Shown here piece by piece: positions 7,555 to 14,135 of a stretch of 24,869 nucleotides of DNA. How positions within the stretch are numbered: the first letter of the stretch is position 1; every line of letters begins with the position of its first letter. The notes under the pieces are model-generated. The model was not told the origin of the DNA. It did not search any database and worked only from the letters and a program-made list of their open reading frames with translations. A program made the position numbers and the translations under genes. Origin of the DNA: a virus; the IMG/VR virus record IMGVR_UViG_3300008113_000578, positions 1 through 24,869 of that record. One strand, written 5' to 3'.

Positions 7555-7898
7555 ACTGTACACAACGCCACAACAGTTTTCAATTGCTTCTCAGCTAGAC
7601 GCACAGCATCAATGGCGTCGGCCACAGCAGGATGACTTTTTGCCAATTCTTCCAGACGCTTTTCTTCAACCATTTTTCGTTTTACCCACGCAACCGCTTC
7701 CTGTGTTACACCATCTAGCTCAATCATTGGATAACTGGACTGCAATGGCAACCATGAGCTGCCATCAAACACTTCAAAATTGCCACCTTGATAACGAACC
7801 AGGCCGGCACTGGGTTTAGTGGTGTCAATATAATAAGGAGCATTGTAGACATTGCCCGAAATGTTTATACCTGGTCCAGGTGTGATATTTCTAATCAT
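7551..7898 (-). CDS. Conserved phage protein, beta N-terminus and helical C-terminus
   Basis: 115 residues. The first half has a fibre-like beta motif: MIRNITPGPGINISG, then SAGLVRYQGGNFEVFDGSSW, the last part resembling the 'RY....EVFDG..W' segment common in phage virion proteins. The second half (65-112) is helical and charged (WVKRKMVEEKRLEELAKSH, then AIDAVRLAEKQL), a probable coiled coil. It lies one base after the zinc-finger gene and overlaps the polymerase-like gene as ATGA, so it is inside the gp62 operon despite its structural look. Similar small proteins occur in cyanophages without an assigned function (from memory). Confidence 0.75.
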   Translation of the reverse strand: MIRNITPGPGINISGNVYNAPYYIDTTKPSAGLVRYQGGNFEVFDGSSWLPLQSSYPMIELDGVTQEAVAWVKRKMVEEKRLEELAKSHPAVADAIDAVRLAEKQLKTVVALCTV

Positions 7899-7899
7899 G

Positions 7900-8574
7900 T
7901 TACCATCCTGCTCGGGTTAAAATTTCTTGCGCATATGCTTGATCTTCGGGACGATCTCTAAAACGTTTTTGCCATGCGTCACTGTCGATATAGCTCCAGA
8001 TCATGGCCACCTGAGTGGGATCCAGACTGCTCAAAAACTTCTGGCCTGATTCGCAGTTGTAAATCACCCAGGGACTTACTCGTCCTGATGTAACAGCATA
8101 ACATGCTGCATTGGCATTGCCGTAACGCAAACAGTCATGTGCAGGATGGCCTGTGTTTTCTTGCCAGGTCATGCTGTATTCAATTGCTCGAGCCAGAGCA
8201 TCATCCACTGCCTCAGTCTGCAGGTAGTGCAGCAAATATTCTGTATAGACCTTGTCACTGCACCAGTAGTCGATCTTTTTTCGTGCCTTTAGCAGCCACA
8301 ACATGAACTGAGCCGGATTGATTGTGCGTGTGTCCACACAGTAACGTCCAAACTTCACAAAGGCCCGGTAGTAAGCTGACTCAGCAAAGTCTTCATAGGT
8401 CTTGTTACCAGAAGATCCTTGCATGGTTTCATAAAATCGCAAATAGGCCTGAAATCCCAGTCTCACCCCAGGTTCGTCCTTTTGCATGGCACGGCGCTTG
8501 GGCTCGCACACATGCACCGCCATAGACGTTTCTTTTACAAAAGTTTTCTTGCAGTAATTGCAGGCAAATGTCAT
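7900..8574 (-). CDS. Phage protein with N-terminal C2HC zinc finger
   Basis: 224 residues. Cys5, Cys8, His21 and Cys23 (CNYC, then HVC) form an N-terminal C2HC finger, followed by a basic run (EPKRRAMQK), so nucleic-acid contact is plausible. The rest is helical and rich in Tyr and Trp (YLRFYETM, YYRAFVKFGRYC, MIWSYIDSDAW) with no enzyme signature I can name. Its ATG overlaps the stop of the SGNH-like gene as ATGA. The position downstream of gp62 suggests a part in replication, repair or transcription control, but this rests only on context. The length suggests a full protein and not a fragment. Confidence 0.75.
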   Translation of the reverse strand: MTFACNYCKKTFVKETSMAVHVCEPKRRAMQKDEPGVRLGFQAYLRFYETMQGSSGNKTYEDFAESAYYRAFVKFGRYCVDTRTINPAQFMLWLLKARKKIDYWCSDKVYTEYLLHYLQTEAVDDALARAIEYSMTWQENTGHPAHDCLRYGNANAACYAVTSGRVSPWVIYNCESGQKFLSSLDPTQVAMIWSYIDSDAWQKRFRDRPEDQAYAQEILTRAGW

Positions 8575-9290
8575 GCTAGTATTTTAGCATCTTTGATGTA
8601 TTGTGTCAAATGAGTATTGATCATCAAATGATGTCCGGGCAAGGGGTGAGCCATGTCTGGTGGCACATGTTGATTGTCTTTGGGGTAAATTACCTTGGCA
8701 ACTTCATGCATGTGTTGCCATGCAATTGATCTCCAAGCAAACCCGTCTTTGATACCCAGATTGTTTTTAAAATGTTCAAAACGAGAATCTTCAAGAAATT
8801 CCTGATAAATGTTGTCTGCTTGTTGATACATCAGCACACGATGTCCCCGAGCAGTCAAACTGGCCTGCAAACTCAGCATGCGATACATTAGATCTTCCAA
8901 TCGATCAGCAATACTATAAATTTCACTTTTGAGTTTGAGTTCTATCCATTGAGCAGTGTCTGAATCAGACCAGTGTGGCACCCATTGGTTTCGAAATTGT
9001 TGATTTTGAGGATTGGTCCAGGCACCTTCAAATTCACGATTGGGATCCTGACCCAAGATAGGTATTTCAAGCCTGCTGAGAAATGTCATGCCCAGTAAAT
9101 AAAATGTAGGCACTGTGGCTTGATAACTGTGTTTGAGAGTGCTACGTATGATACGAGAGTTTGCACTGCCGCCAATGGCCAGGGTGGAACAATCGGCAAT
9201 ACCAAGTTGTTGTGCTAGATCCGCATGGCCGCCGCCATTGGCGTACACTTCCATGTAGCTGCATCCGTTGACCACTAACTGTTGAATCAT
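8571..9290 (-). CDS. SGNH/GDSL-hydrolase-like protein
   Basis: 239 residues. Block I is NGCSY at 8-12, where Ser11 takes the nucleophile position of the GDSL motif. GGSANSRI at 40-47 resembles the block II/III glycine-asparagine region. A C-terminal D..H pair, DMAHP at 212-216, takes the place of the block V Asp-His, with HPLPGHH around it. This family cleaves or transfers acyl groups, often acetyl groups on sugars. The start/stop overlaps on both sides are ATGA. It is odd to find an esterase-like protein between gp62 and a zinc-finger protein; it may act with the glycan cassette at 16-25 kb or on a modified nucleotide. The fold call is firmer than any substrate. No signal peptide, so it is probably cytoplasmic. 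Confidence 0.72.
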   Translation of the reverse strand: MIQQLVVNGCSYMEVYANGGGHADLAQQLGIADCSTLAIGGSANSRIIRSTLKHSYQATVPTFYLLGMTFLSRLEIPILGQDPNREFEGAWTNPQNQQFRNQWVPHWSDSDTAQWIELKLKSEIYSIADRLEDLMYRMLSLQASLTARGHRVLMYQQADNIYQEFLEDSRFEHFKNNLGIKDGFAWRSIAWQHMHEVAKVIYPKDNQHVPPDMAHPLPGHHLMINTHLTQYIKDAKILA

Positions 9291-9733
9291 TTTTTATCAA
9301 GGCCAGCACTTTTGTGGTAAGCGTCAATTTCTTTTTGTGTAACGATCTGCATCATTACGTCGATTTCGTCGTCTTTGTAGTGCGGGAACATTGTGGCCAA
9401 TTCCTTGCGTTTGGTGCTGGCACCGGCTTCTTTCTTTTTGGGCGCAATCCAGTTGTGCCGAGGCGTGCCCATGCCTGGACTGACCGCAGTGGAACACAAC
9501 CATTGCAGTTTGGGGTGCCGGCTCAGTGTAAAGAAATGCTTGTTCAAATAATGATTGCAGCTTTGCACATAGTATTCTTGCAACTCCTGGGATCCTTCAA
9601 CACAACTGCTCCAACGCAGCATGAGAAATGTGCTGAACTTTTTGCGTTCTTCTGCATCCAGGCTGTCGTAGAAGCTGCGATTCTTGAGATCTAATTGTCG
9701 CATCTCGTTTGAAATGTGTAGTCGATCACTCAT
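9287..9733 (-). CDS. 62: Sliding-clamp loader small subunit, T4 gp62 type
   Basis: 148 residues. The segments KKFSTFLMLRWSS (31-43) and LNKHFFTLSRHPKLQW (63-78) match what I know of the phage clamp-loader A subunit in T4-like cyanophages. T4 gp62 (187 residues) joins four gp44 ATPase subunits to load the gp45 clamp. The protein has no ATPase motif of its own, as expected. The gene overlaps the radical-SAM gene upstream by 8 bases and the SGNH-like gene downstream by 4. Neither gp44 nor gp45 is in this window, and in T4 gp62 sits beside gp44, so the local order here is rearranged. The tail (DEIDVMMQIVTQKEID) is acidic and helical. Confidence 0.82.
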   Translation of the reverse strand: MSDRLHISNEMRQLDLKNRSFYDSLDAEERKKFSTFLMLRWSSCVEGSQELQEYYVQSCNHYLNKHFFTLSRHPKLQWLCSTAVSPGMGTPRHNWIAPKKKEAGASTKRKELATMFPHYKDDEIDVMMQIVTQKEIDAYHKSAGLDKK

Positions 9734-10802
9734 GTTGTTTTACCCAAGATTCCATTTGTAATGATTCGGCGTAGATTTTGTGCTTGATAGGTACATTATC
9801 AAACCAATGTTCTTTGCGATAATTATCCAGCACCAGTTGCTGTGTTAAAAATTGATACCAGTGATTGGTCATTGGCGGCATAGACAAAATTTCTATAGCT
9901 TGTTGCATGTTTACATACTCTCGAAACTTTGATTTAGCAAGTGCAGCAATCAAGGGTTCACGGTATTTGGCGGGTATACATCCAATACCTTGAATACCGT
10001 CTGCATTGGCCAGGACTGGTCGAAAGTTAGCAGGCTCTAGCCAATCAAAATACTCCAGCAGACTCTCAAACCACCAAATATTAATGGCACTGATCACTGG
10101 CGCAATTTTTAGATCAACATTGGGCAATTTCTTTGCCCAGGCAAGGTTGGCTTCCACAGTGTCCCAGTCTGTGCCGCTACGCACAATTTCTGCATATTTT
10201 CCCACAGCATCAATGCTGGCATGCAAGCGAATGTCATCAAAGTGCTGCCATAAGTCTGCCACTTTTTGATCTTTATAGCTAGTCACTGTGAGATTACTGC
10301 TGTACATCAAGGTAGGCCGGACTTGTTGAGCAATTAATCTCCTTAGCACTTCATAATGCTGTGGATTCATCAGCGGCTCGCCGCCGGCAAAATACACCAT
10401 TTTGCATTGACTCAGATCAATGCTGTCCAGGGTAGTTGAATCATAGTCATTGATAATCCCGCGGCCAACTTCTGAACTCCAGCTAGTACTGAACAACGGG
10501 CCACAACTACGACATTTTAGATTGCATAGATTGTTGTTTCTAAAATCCAAAAACTGTATGCTACTGGTATGATAATCAGTATAATATGGTTCAAATAACG
10601 ATCGCCAACGCAAAGGTTCATCAGGCGGACAACCTGAACATTCTTTTGGTATCTCACCACGCAGGAACGCACCTCCTACCTGATCAACCATGTTTTCTCT
10701 TGTGTCAAACAGATTGCCATGCCATTGACAACAAGGAGCAAACTTGCCCCCGGGCATGAAACTAACACTGACCCATGGCGCCTTACAATGCACATTACTC
10801 AT
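9726..10802 (-). CDS. Radical SAM protein with N-terminal SPASM/twitch domain
   Basis: 358 residues. The N-terminal 60 residues look like a SPASM-type domain: CKAPW (Cys6), FAPCC (Cys24-25), CSGC (Cys55, Cys58). The radical-SAM CX3CX2C follows at 93, 97 and 100 (CNLKCRSC) and GGEP at 140-143. In classical SPASM enzymes the auxiliary domain is C-terminal; here it precedes the core. The protein is clearly related to the one at 2126-3112 in architecture and around the CX3CX2C. Most known relatives modify peptides or sugars; the substrate here is unknown. It overlaps the 86-residue gene upstream as ATGA and gp62 downstream by 8 bases, so it is made together with replisome parts. Its C-terminal 90 residues are helical and carry no further cysteine cluster. 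Confidence 0.9.
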   Translation of the reverse strand: MSNVHCKAPWVSVSFMPGGKFAPCCQWHGNLFDTRENMVDQVGGAFLRGEIPKECSGCPPDEPLRWRSLFEPYYTDYHTSSIQFLDFRNNNLCNLKCRSCGPLFSTSWSSEVGRGIINDYDSTTLDSIDLSQCKMVYFAGGEPLMNPQHYEVLRRLIAQQVRPTLMYSSNLTVTSYKDQKVADLWQHFDDIRLHASIDAVGKYAEIVRSGTDWDTVEANLAWAKKLPNVDLKIAPVISAINIWWFESLLEYFDWLEPANFRPVLANADGIQGIGCIPAKYREPLIAALAKSKFREYVNMQQAIEILSMPPMTNHWYQFLTQQLVLDNYRKEHWFDNVPIKHKIYAESLQMESWVKQHE

Positions 10803-11059
10803 TTAATTTTACTCAGTTGATAGATCATTGTAACACGATCTATAGCATCTTGTAAAGTGGGATTGGTCTTTGCTGCTCGATGGATATCGCCCCAGAGTTT
10901 ACTATCCATTAAATGATCATGCAAGGGTCTGCCATCAGTGGTGCGATAATCGTAGCCCATTACTTCACGTGTGCTGGGATCTGCACCAAACTCTCTTCTG
11001 AACACTGTGTCGCCATTGCGTTCGTAAATGTAAGTGGCACCTGGTTTGAGTTGTCCCAT
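10799..11059 (-). CDS. Small conserved phage protein of unknown function
   Basis: 86 residues from the ATG at 11059, starting MGQLKPGATYIYER. A longer frame starts at 11107, but the 11059 start leaves one base after the upstream stop, matching the tight packing here, and the extra 16 residues look like read-through of the neighbour. The protein has an opening beta hairpin (ATYIYERNGDTVFRRE) and a helical half (DAIDRVTMIYQLSKIK). I recall proteins with the same 'LEPGATYIYE' opening in cyanophages, without function. ATGA overlap with the radical-SAM gene. Confidence 0.72.
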   Translation of the reverse strand: MGQLKPGATYIYERNGDTVFRREFGADPSTREVMGYDYRTTDGRPLHDHLMDSKLWGDIHRAAKTNPTLQDAIDRVTMIYQLSKIK

Positions 11060-11060
11060 G

Positions 11061-11561
11061 TTACCAGGCCTTGTTGTAGTCCACAATCTCGCAATTGCGA
11101 CTGACATCTTTCACAAAGTAAACACAGTCGGGTTCAGCGTCGTCGTTTAGCGGCACGGCCAGCATCTGGCCATTTTTTAGTTTGGGTGCATACCAGTTTA
11201 CTTCATGGTAAACATCCAGGATTTCAATGTCTGGAAAACTGGGTCTATAGCTGGTAAGTGGGTTGAACTGAAACACCTTGAATCCACGGTCGTTGATACT
11301 GGTCAAGGGCAGCACTTCTAGATCACCCACATCAGGTTCGCCTATTAAGATTTGCCAGTCCATGGGCATTTTGATTGTGGCTGTGCCAATTCGCAACACC
11401 AGTGCAGGAGCGTTAAAGCTCTCCAAAAAGATTAAGGGAATAAAATGATAATCAGGATCCTGGGGATTACTATTGTCCAGGATAGCAAATCTCATATCAT
11501 CTACTTCTTCAGGCAAATGATCAAGATCATAAAATGTATTGTCTAGTGTTAGAATTCGCAT
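11061..11561 (-). CDS. Conserved T4-like phage protein of unknown function, first gene of the gp62 operon
   Basis: 166 residues, acidic and beta-rich. It opens with MRILTLDNTFYDLDHLPEEV, and the middle IPLIFLESFNAPALVLRIG and PMDWQILIG segments recall a conserved cyanophage protein I know only as hypothetical. There are no catalytic motifs. It starts an operon of eight coupled genes reaching 6985. A sigma70-like promoter ends 6 bases before the ATG and no Shine-Dalgarno exists, so the transcript is probably leaderless. It could be a regulator or an adaptor to the host polymerase or replisome; nothing in the sequence decides this. Confidence 0.75.
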   Translation of the reverse strand: MRILTLDNTFYDLDHLPEEVDDMRFAILDNSNPQDPDYHFIPLIFLESFNAPALVLRIGTATIKMPMDWQILIGEPDVGDLEVLPLTSINDRGFKVFQFNPLTSYRPSFPDIEILDVYHEVNWYAPKLKNGQMLAVPLNDDAEPDCVYFVKDVSRNCEIVDYNKAW

Positions 11562-11567
11562 GTGTTA

Positions 11568-11596
11568 ATAATACAGTGTTTGTGTCACAAAGTCAA
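11568..11596 (-). promoter_or_regulatory. Sigma70-type promoter of the gp62 operon
   Basis: The minus strand shows TTGACT (11596-11591), a 17-base spacer ending CTG, and TATTAT (11573-11568). Six bases (TAACAC) lead to the ATG at 11561, the same spacing as at the primase and the 13926 gene. The -35 starts 3 bases after the UvsW stop. Confidence 0.65.
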
Positions 11597-11599
11597 CCT

Positions 11600-13069
11600 T
11601 TAGCTGATCTTCATCCAATCCAGCTTCTCTGCTGAGAATGGATAGTTGGCTTCTTTATAGAACTGTTTGCGTTTGGTCAAATGGCGTTTGGCAAACTTGC
11701 ATGTGCTGGTTATGTCCCAGATCTGCACATGATCTTTGTCTTCGGCTTTGCGAATGCCACGTCCGATTGATTGTATCACACGCACAAAACTCTTGCCCGG
11801 TTCAATCAACACAAGATTAAAGATTCGCGGTATGTTGATGCCCACAGCAGCCACACCATAAGTGGCCACAATGATCTTGTCTGTGGCATCTGCCACTTCA
11901 TCATATTCTTCTTGTCTCTTTGTGCCCTTTGTTGCCCCAGACACAAACACAGCTTTTTCTCCCAGGCGTGCTACCAGTTGTCTACCACACTCTGTGCGGT
12001 CAACCAACACCAGGGTGTTGCCTGTTTCGTTTACTCGGCGCACCAGGTCTGCCATGGTGTCTAATCTACCCGACTCTTCCAGCAGGTATTTTAGTTCACT
12101 TTGATAGTTGCTGTATTCCACATGGTCTATCAGTTGCACAATGTTCACGTGGCACTGTGCCAGCACTCCACGATCTTGTAGTTCGCTGGCACTGAGCTTG
12201 CTGATAACAGGGCCCAGGCTTACCAGCAGACTTTGGCTTTCAAACTTTTCTTTGGGCACAGTTCCTGTCAGTCCCCATCGAATTGGCACTCTAGCCATGA
12301 CACCTGTAAGCAAGGTCTTCAAGGCATCTGCCTTGGCCATGTGTACTTCGTCCACAATCACACAAACCACACCTTCAATAAAGTCCTGAATGTCCACTTC
12401 AGCTTCACCTGACTTGGTCTTCTTCATCATGTTGTTTAGACTTTGCCATGTGCATATGGTGTGTGTTCGATCATAGTCTTTTTGATCACCAAAGTACACA
12501 CCCACATCCAGGCCCAGATTGACATAGTCTTTTTCTGTTTGTGTTACCAAGCTCTTGTTGGGCACAATAATGATACTGCGACCATATGCTTCCACACTCC
12601 GGCTCAAAGCAGCAGTCATCAAGGTCTTGCCTGCACCTGTGGCCACTTCTTGTATGCACTGCGGATTCTGCAGGTAGTTGTTCACAATCTCCACTTGATA
12701 GTCACGCAGCATTATAGGCTGTCCCACAGCAGGATGCCCTACAGGCCAAGTCTTGTGTGCAAATGAATCCTCTGTGACCTGCACAAAATCAAACACCGTG
12801 GAATAATCACGCTGATCATCTAGTTCAATGTCATAATCGTATTGTTCTAGAATGGGAATGATCTCAGGCAGTAAATTGATATAACTAGATCCGCCCAGTT
12901 GAAAATAAGCCACCTTGCCATCCCACCTGCCCAGTCTCACTGCGGGCTGATATTTTGCTCCGGGAATTTCATATTTGAATGTGTTGACCAGTTTTTTTCT
13001 ACAGTCAATGTCCAGGCCTTCAATCTTGATATTGACTTCGTCTCGGATGATTATTGTTGCTTGTTTCAT
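11600..13069 (-). CDS. uvsW: UvsW-type superfamily 2 helicase (recombination/fork reversal)
   Basis: 489 residues. An N-terminal UvsW-type DNA-binding domain occupies about 1-110 (with AVRLGRWDGKVAYF). The SF2 core follows: LRDYQVEIV at 121-129 (Q-motif position), Walker A ATGAGKT at 143-149, the DEVH box at 240-243, motif III LTGT at 267-270, and QSIGRGIRK (motif VI with arginine fingers) near 430. In T4 UvsW (503 residues) reverses stalled forks, unwinds R-loops and switches origin-dependent to recombination-dependent replication. Motifs and length match. It overlaps the unknown 286-residue gene upstream as ATGA. In T4 uvsW is late; here it follows a sigma70-type promoter, so early or middle timing is possible. 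Confidence 0.94.
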   Translation of the reverse strand: MKQATIIIRDEVNIKIEGLDIDCRKKLVNTFKYEIPGAKYQPAVRLGRWDGKVAYFQLGGSSYINLLPEIIPILEQYDYDIELDDQRDYSTVFDFVQVTEDSFAHKTWPVGHPAVGQPIMLRDYQVEIVNNYLQNPQCIQEVATGAGKTLMTAALSRSVEAYGRSIIIVPNKSLVTQTEKDYVNLGLDVGVYFGDQKDYDRTHTICTWQSLNNMMKKTKSGEAEVDIQDFIEGVVCVIVDEVHMAKADALKTLLTGVMARVPIRWGLTGTVPKEKFESQSLLVSLGPVISKLSASELQDRGVLAQCHVNIVQLIDHVEYSNYQSELKYLLEESGRLDTMADLVRRVNETGNTLVLVDRTECGRQLVARLGEKAVFVSGATKGTKRQEEYDEVADATDKIIVATYGVAAVGINIPRIFNLVLIEPGKSFVRVIQSIGRGIRKAEDKDHVQIWDITSTCKFAKRHLTKRKQFYKEANYPFSAEKLDWMKIS

Positions 13070-13926
13070 TGTATAGTAACTTGTTGCACATGTTGTCTTT
13101 GTGCAATCTTTTGTAGTAAATCTTTTTTGTTGCCACTGTACTCTAGATCAGCTACAGGAAAACGCAGCGGCTGCGCTTTTATATTATACACATTTTTTAT
13201 GCCGTGTGCAAGAAAAAAGTCTTGGTGCTGACGAATATACGTGTCAACGTTGGCGTATTTGTTGAGCAAATTCTGATTGCCAAATTGAACATTAAAATCA
13301 GCGCTGTAATGATCAAACGGTTTGAATGCTTCGTCAGCAATGTACTTATCATTGTCATGTGCTAGATCTTCCGCAGTTTTACCAATCTCACAGTAGTTCA
13401 AATATACTGTGCCAAATGTGATTTCAGAGGTGCCGTATTCTTGTTGTAATTCGGTACTTAGTGTTTGAGTCTTGGGCATGCCAAACCAGGTACATACCAG
13501 TCGAGGATTGCCCGGAGCCAATGCTGTTTCGCATCTGTGAACTGCTATGTTTAATTCTGCCAGTGCCTGCCGGACCGGTAAAGGCGCGGTGTTCCAGTAC
13601 AGTGTATTTTGTTGATCCAATAGTCCGTGATATGTTTCAAATATACTGTGCAGATAGTTCAAACAATCCTGTGTGTATTCAAATGGCCTCGTGATGATTG
13701 GCAAATGAGAATTGATTGTTGTGATGCATTGTTGAATTATATCAACTGCTCGCGCTTGTTCTTGCTCCAGGGTGTCAAATCCGTAAAATCTTTTGGGATG
13801 GTCCAGACAATAATCTCCACGGCTTTGCATTCTGTCAACCCACAATCGGGCCACGGGAGTGTTGCGAATTCGAAATTGCAGAGTCAACGGATCAGACTGT
13901 CCTAGCACAATAACAAGATGTTTCAT
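13066..13926 (-). CDS. Phage protein of unknown function co-transcribed with uvsW
   Basis: 286 residues from the ATG at 13926, starting MKHLVIVLGQSDPLTLQFRI. An in-frame TTG at 13953 was rejected because it would lie inside the promoter. The N-terminus could be a Rossmann-type strand (LVIVLGQS). Notable stretches are LNIAVHRCE, then TFGTVYLNYCEIGKTAEDL and FDHYSADFNVQFGN, conserved-looking but not a family I can name. No Walker, metal or SAM motif is clear, although His/Glu/Asp are frequent. It forms a two-gene operon with uvsW through an ATGA overlap. The -10 element ends 6 bases before the ATG and no Shine-Dalgarno is present. Confidence 0.75.
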   Translation of the reverse strand: MKHLVIVLGQSDPLTLQFRIRNTPVARLWVDRMQSRGDYCLDHPKRFYGFDTLEQEQARAVDIIQQCITTINSHLPIITRPFEYTQDCLNYLHSIFETYHGLLDQQNTLYWNTAPLPVRQALAELNIAVHRCETALAPGNPRLVCTWFGMPKTQTLSTELQQEYGTSEITFGTVYLNYCEIGKTAEDLAHDNDKYIADEAFKPFDHYSADFNVQFGNQNLLNKYANVDTYIRQHQDFFLAHGIKNVYNIKAQPLRFPVADLEYSGNKKDLLQKIAQRQHVQQVTIQ

Positions 13927-13932
13927 AGTGCT

Positions 13933-13961
13933 AGTATATACTTGTTGTTGCAAGATGTCAA
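13933..13961 (-). promoter_or_regulatory. Sigma70-type promoter of the uvsW operon
   Basis: The minus strand shows a perfect TTGACA (13961-13956), a 17-base spacer and TATACT (13938-13933), then AGCACT and the ATG at 13926. The first T residues of the -35 are the end of the U-tract of the upstream terminator, so terminator and promoter share bases. Confidence 0.75.
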
Positions 13962-13990
13962 AAAAACAGGTACCGTTTTAAGGGTACCTG
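13960..13990 (-). terminator. Rho-independent terminator of the AAA+ operon
   Basis: A perfect 8-base stem (CAGGTACC at 13967-13974 with GGTACCTG at 13983-13990) encloses an 8-base loop. On the minus strand it is followed by seven T (13966-13960). It separates the AAA+/35-residue unit from the uvsW operon. Confidence 0.85.
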
Positions 13991-14026
13991 CCAAAAGCCT
14001 GAGCCGGAGCCAACCAGCGCCCAGGA

Positions 14027-14134
14027 TTATTTGTTGATTTCTTTCACAGTAAAGCCTGCTTCACGCTGTTCGTCTGCTTCGTATAGTGTATCCACAGCGT
14101 ACAAGAACAAATCACCATCCCAAATTTCATACAT
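14027..14134 (-). CDS. 35-residue phage microprotein behind the AAA+ ATPase
   Basis: A short frame starting MYEIWDGDLFLYAVD and ending TVKEINK, one base after the AAA+ stop and 36 bases before the terminator. The composition (acidic, aromatic N-terminus, Glu/Ala helix in the middle) looks like a real protein. The spacing of stop, start and terminator fits a second gene of this transcript. I recall similar short proteins in T4-like phages but no function. It may bind the ATPase. Confidence 0.65.
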   Translation of the reverse strand: MYEIWDGDLFLYAVDTLYEADEQREAGFTVKEINK

Positions 14135-14135
14135 A

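Noticed and set aside
7555-7563. GTG start giving three extra residues to the polymerase-like protein
   Set aside because: The ATG at 7554 makes an ATGA overlap and fits the other junctions.
7448-7819. 123-residue plus-strand open frame
   Set aside because: It is antisense to two well-supported coupled genes, with Cys/His/Gln-rich composition typical of a shadow frame.
11060-11107. Longer N-terminus for the 86-residue protein
   Set aside because: It is the overlap of the upstream gene read in another frame; the conserved-looking part starts at 11059.
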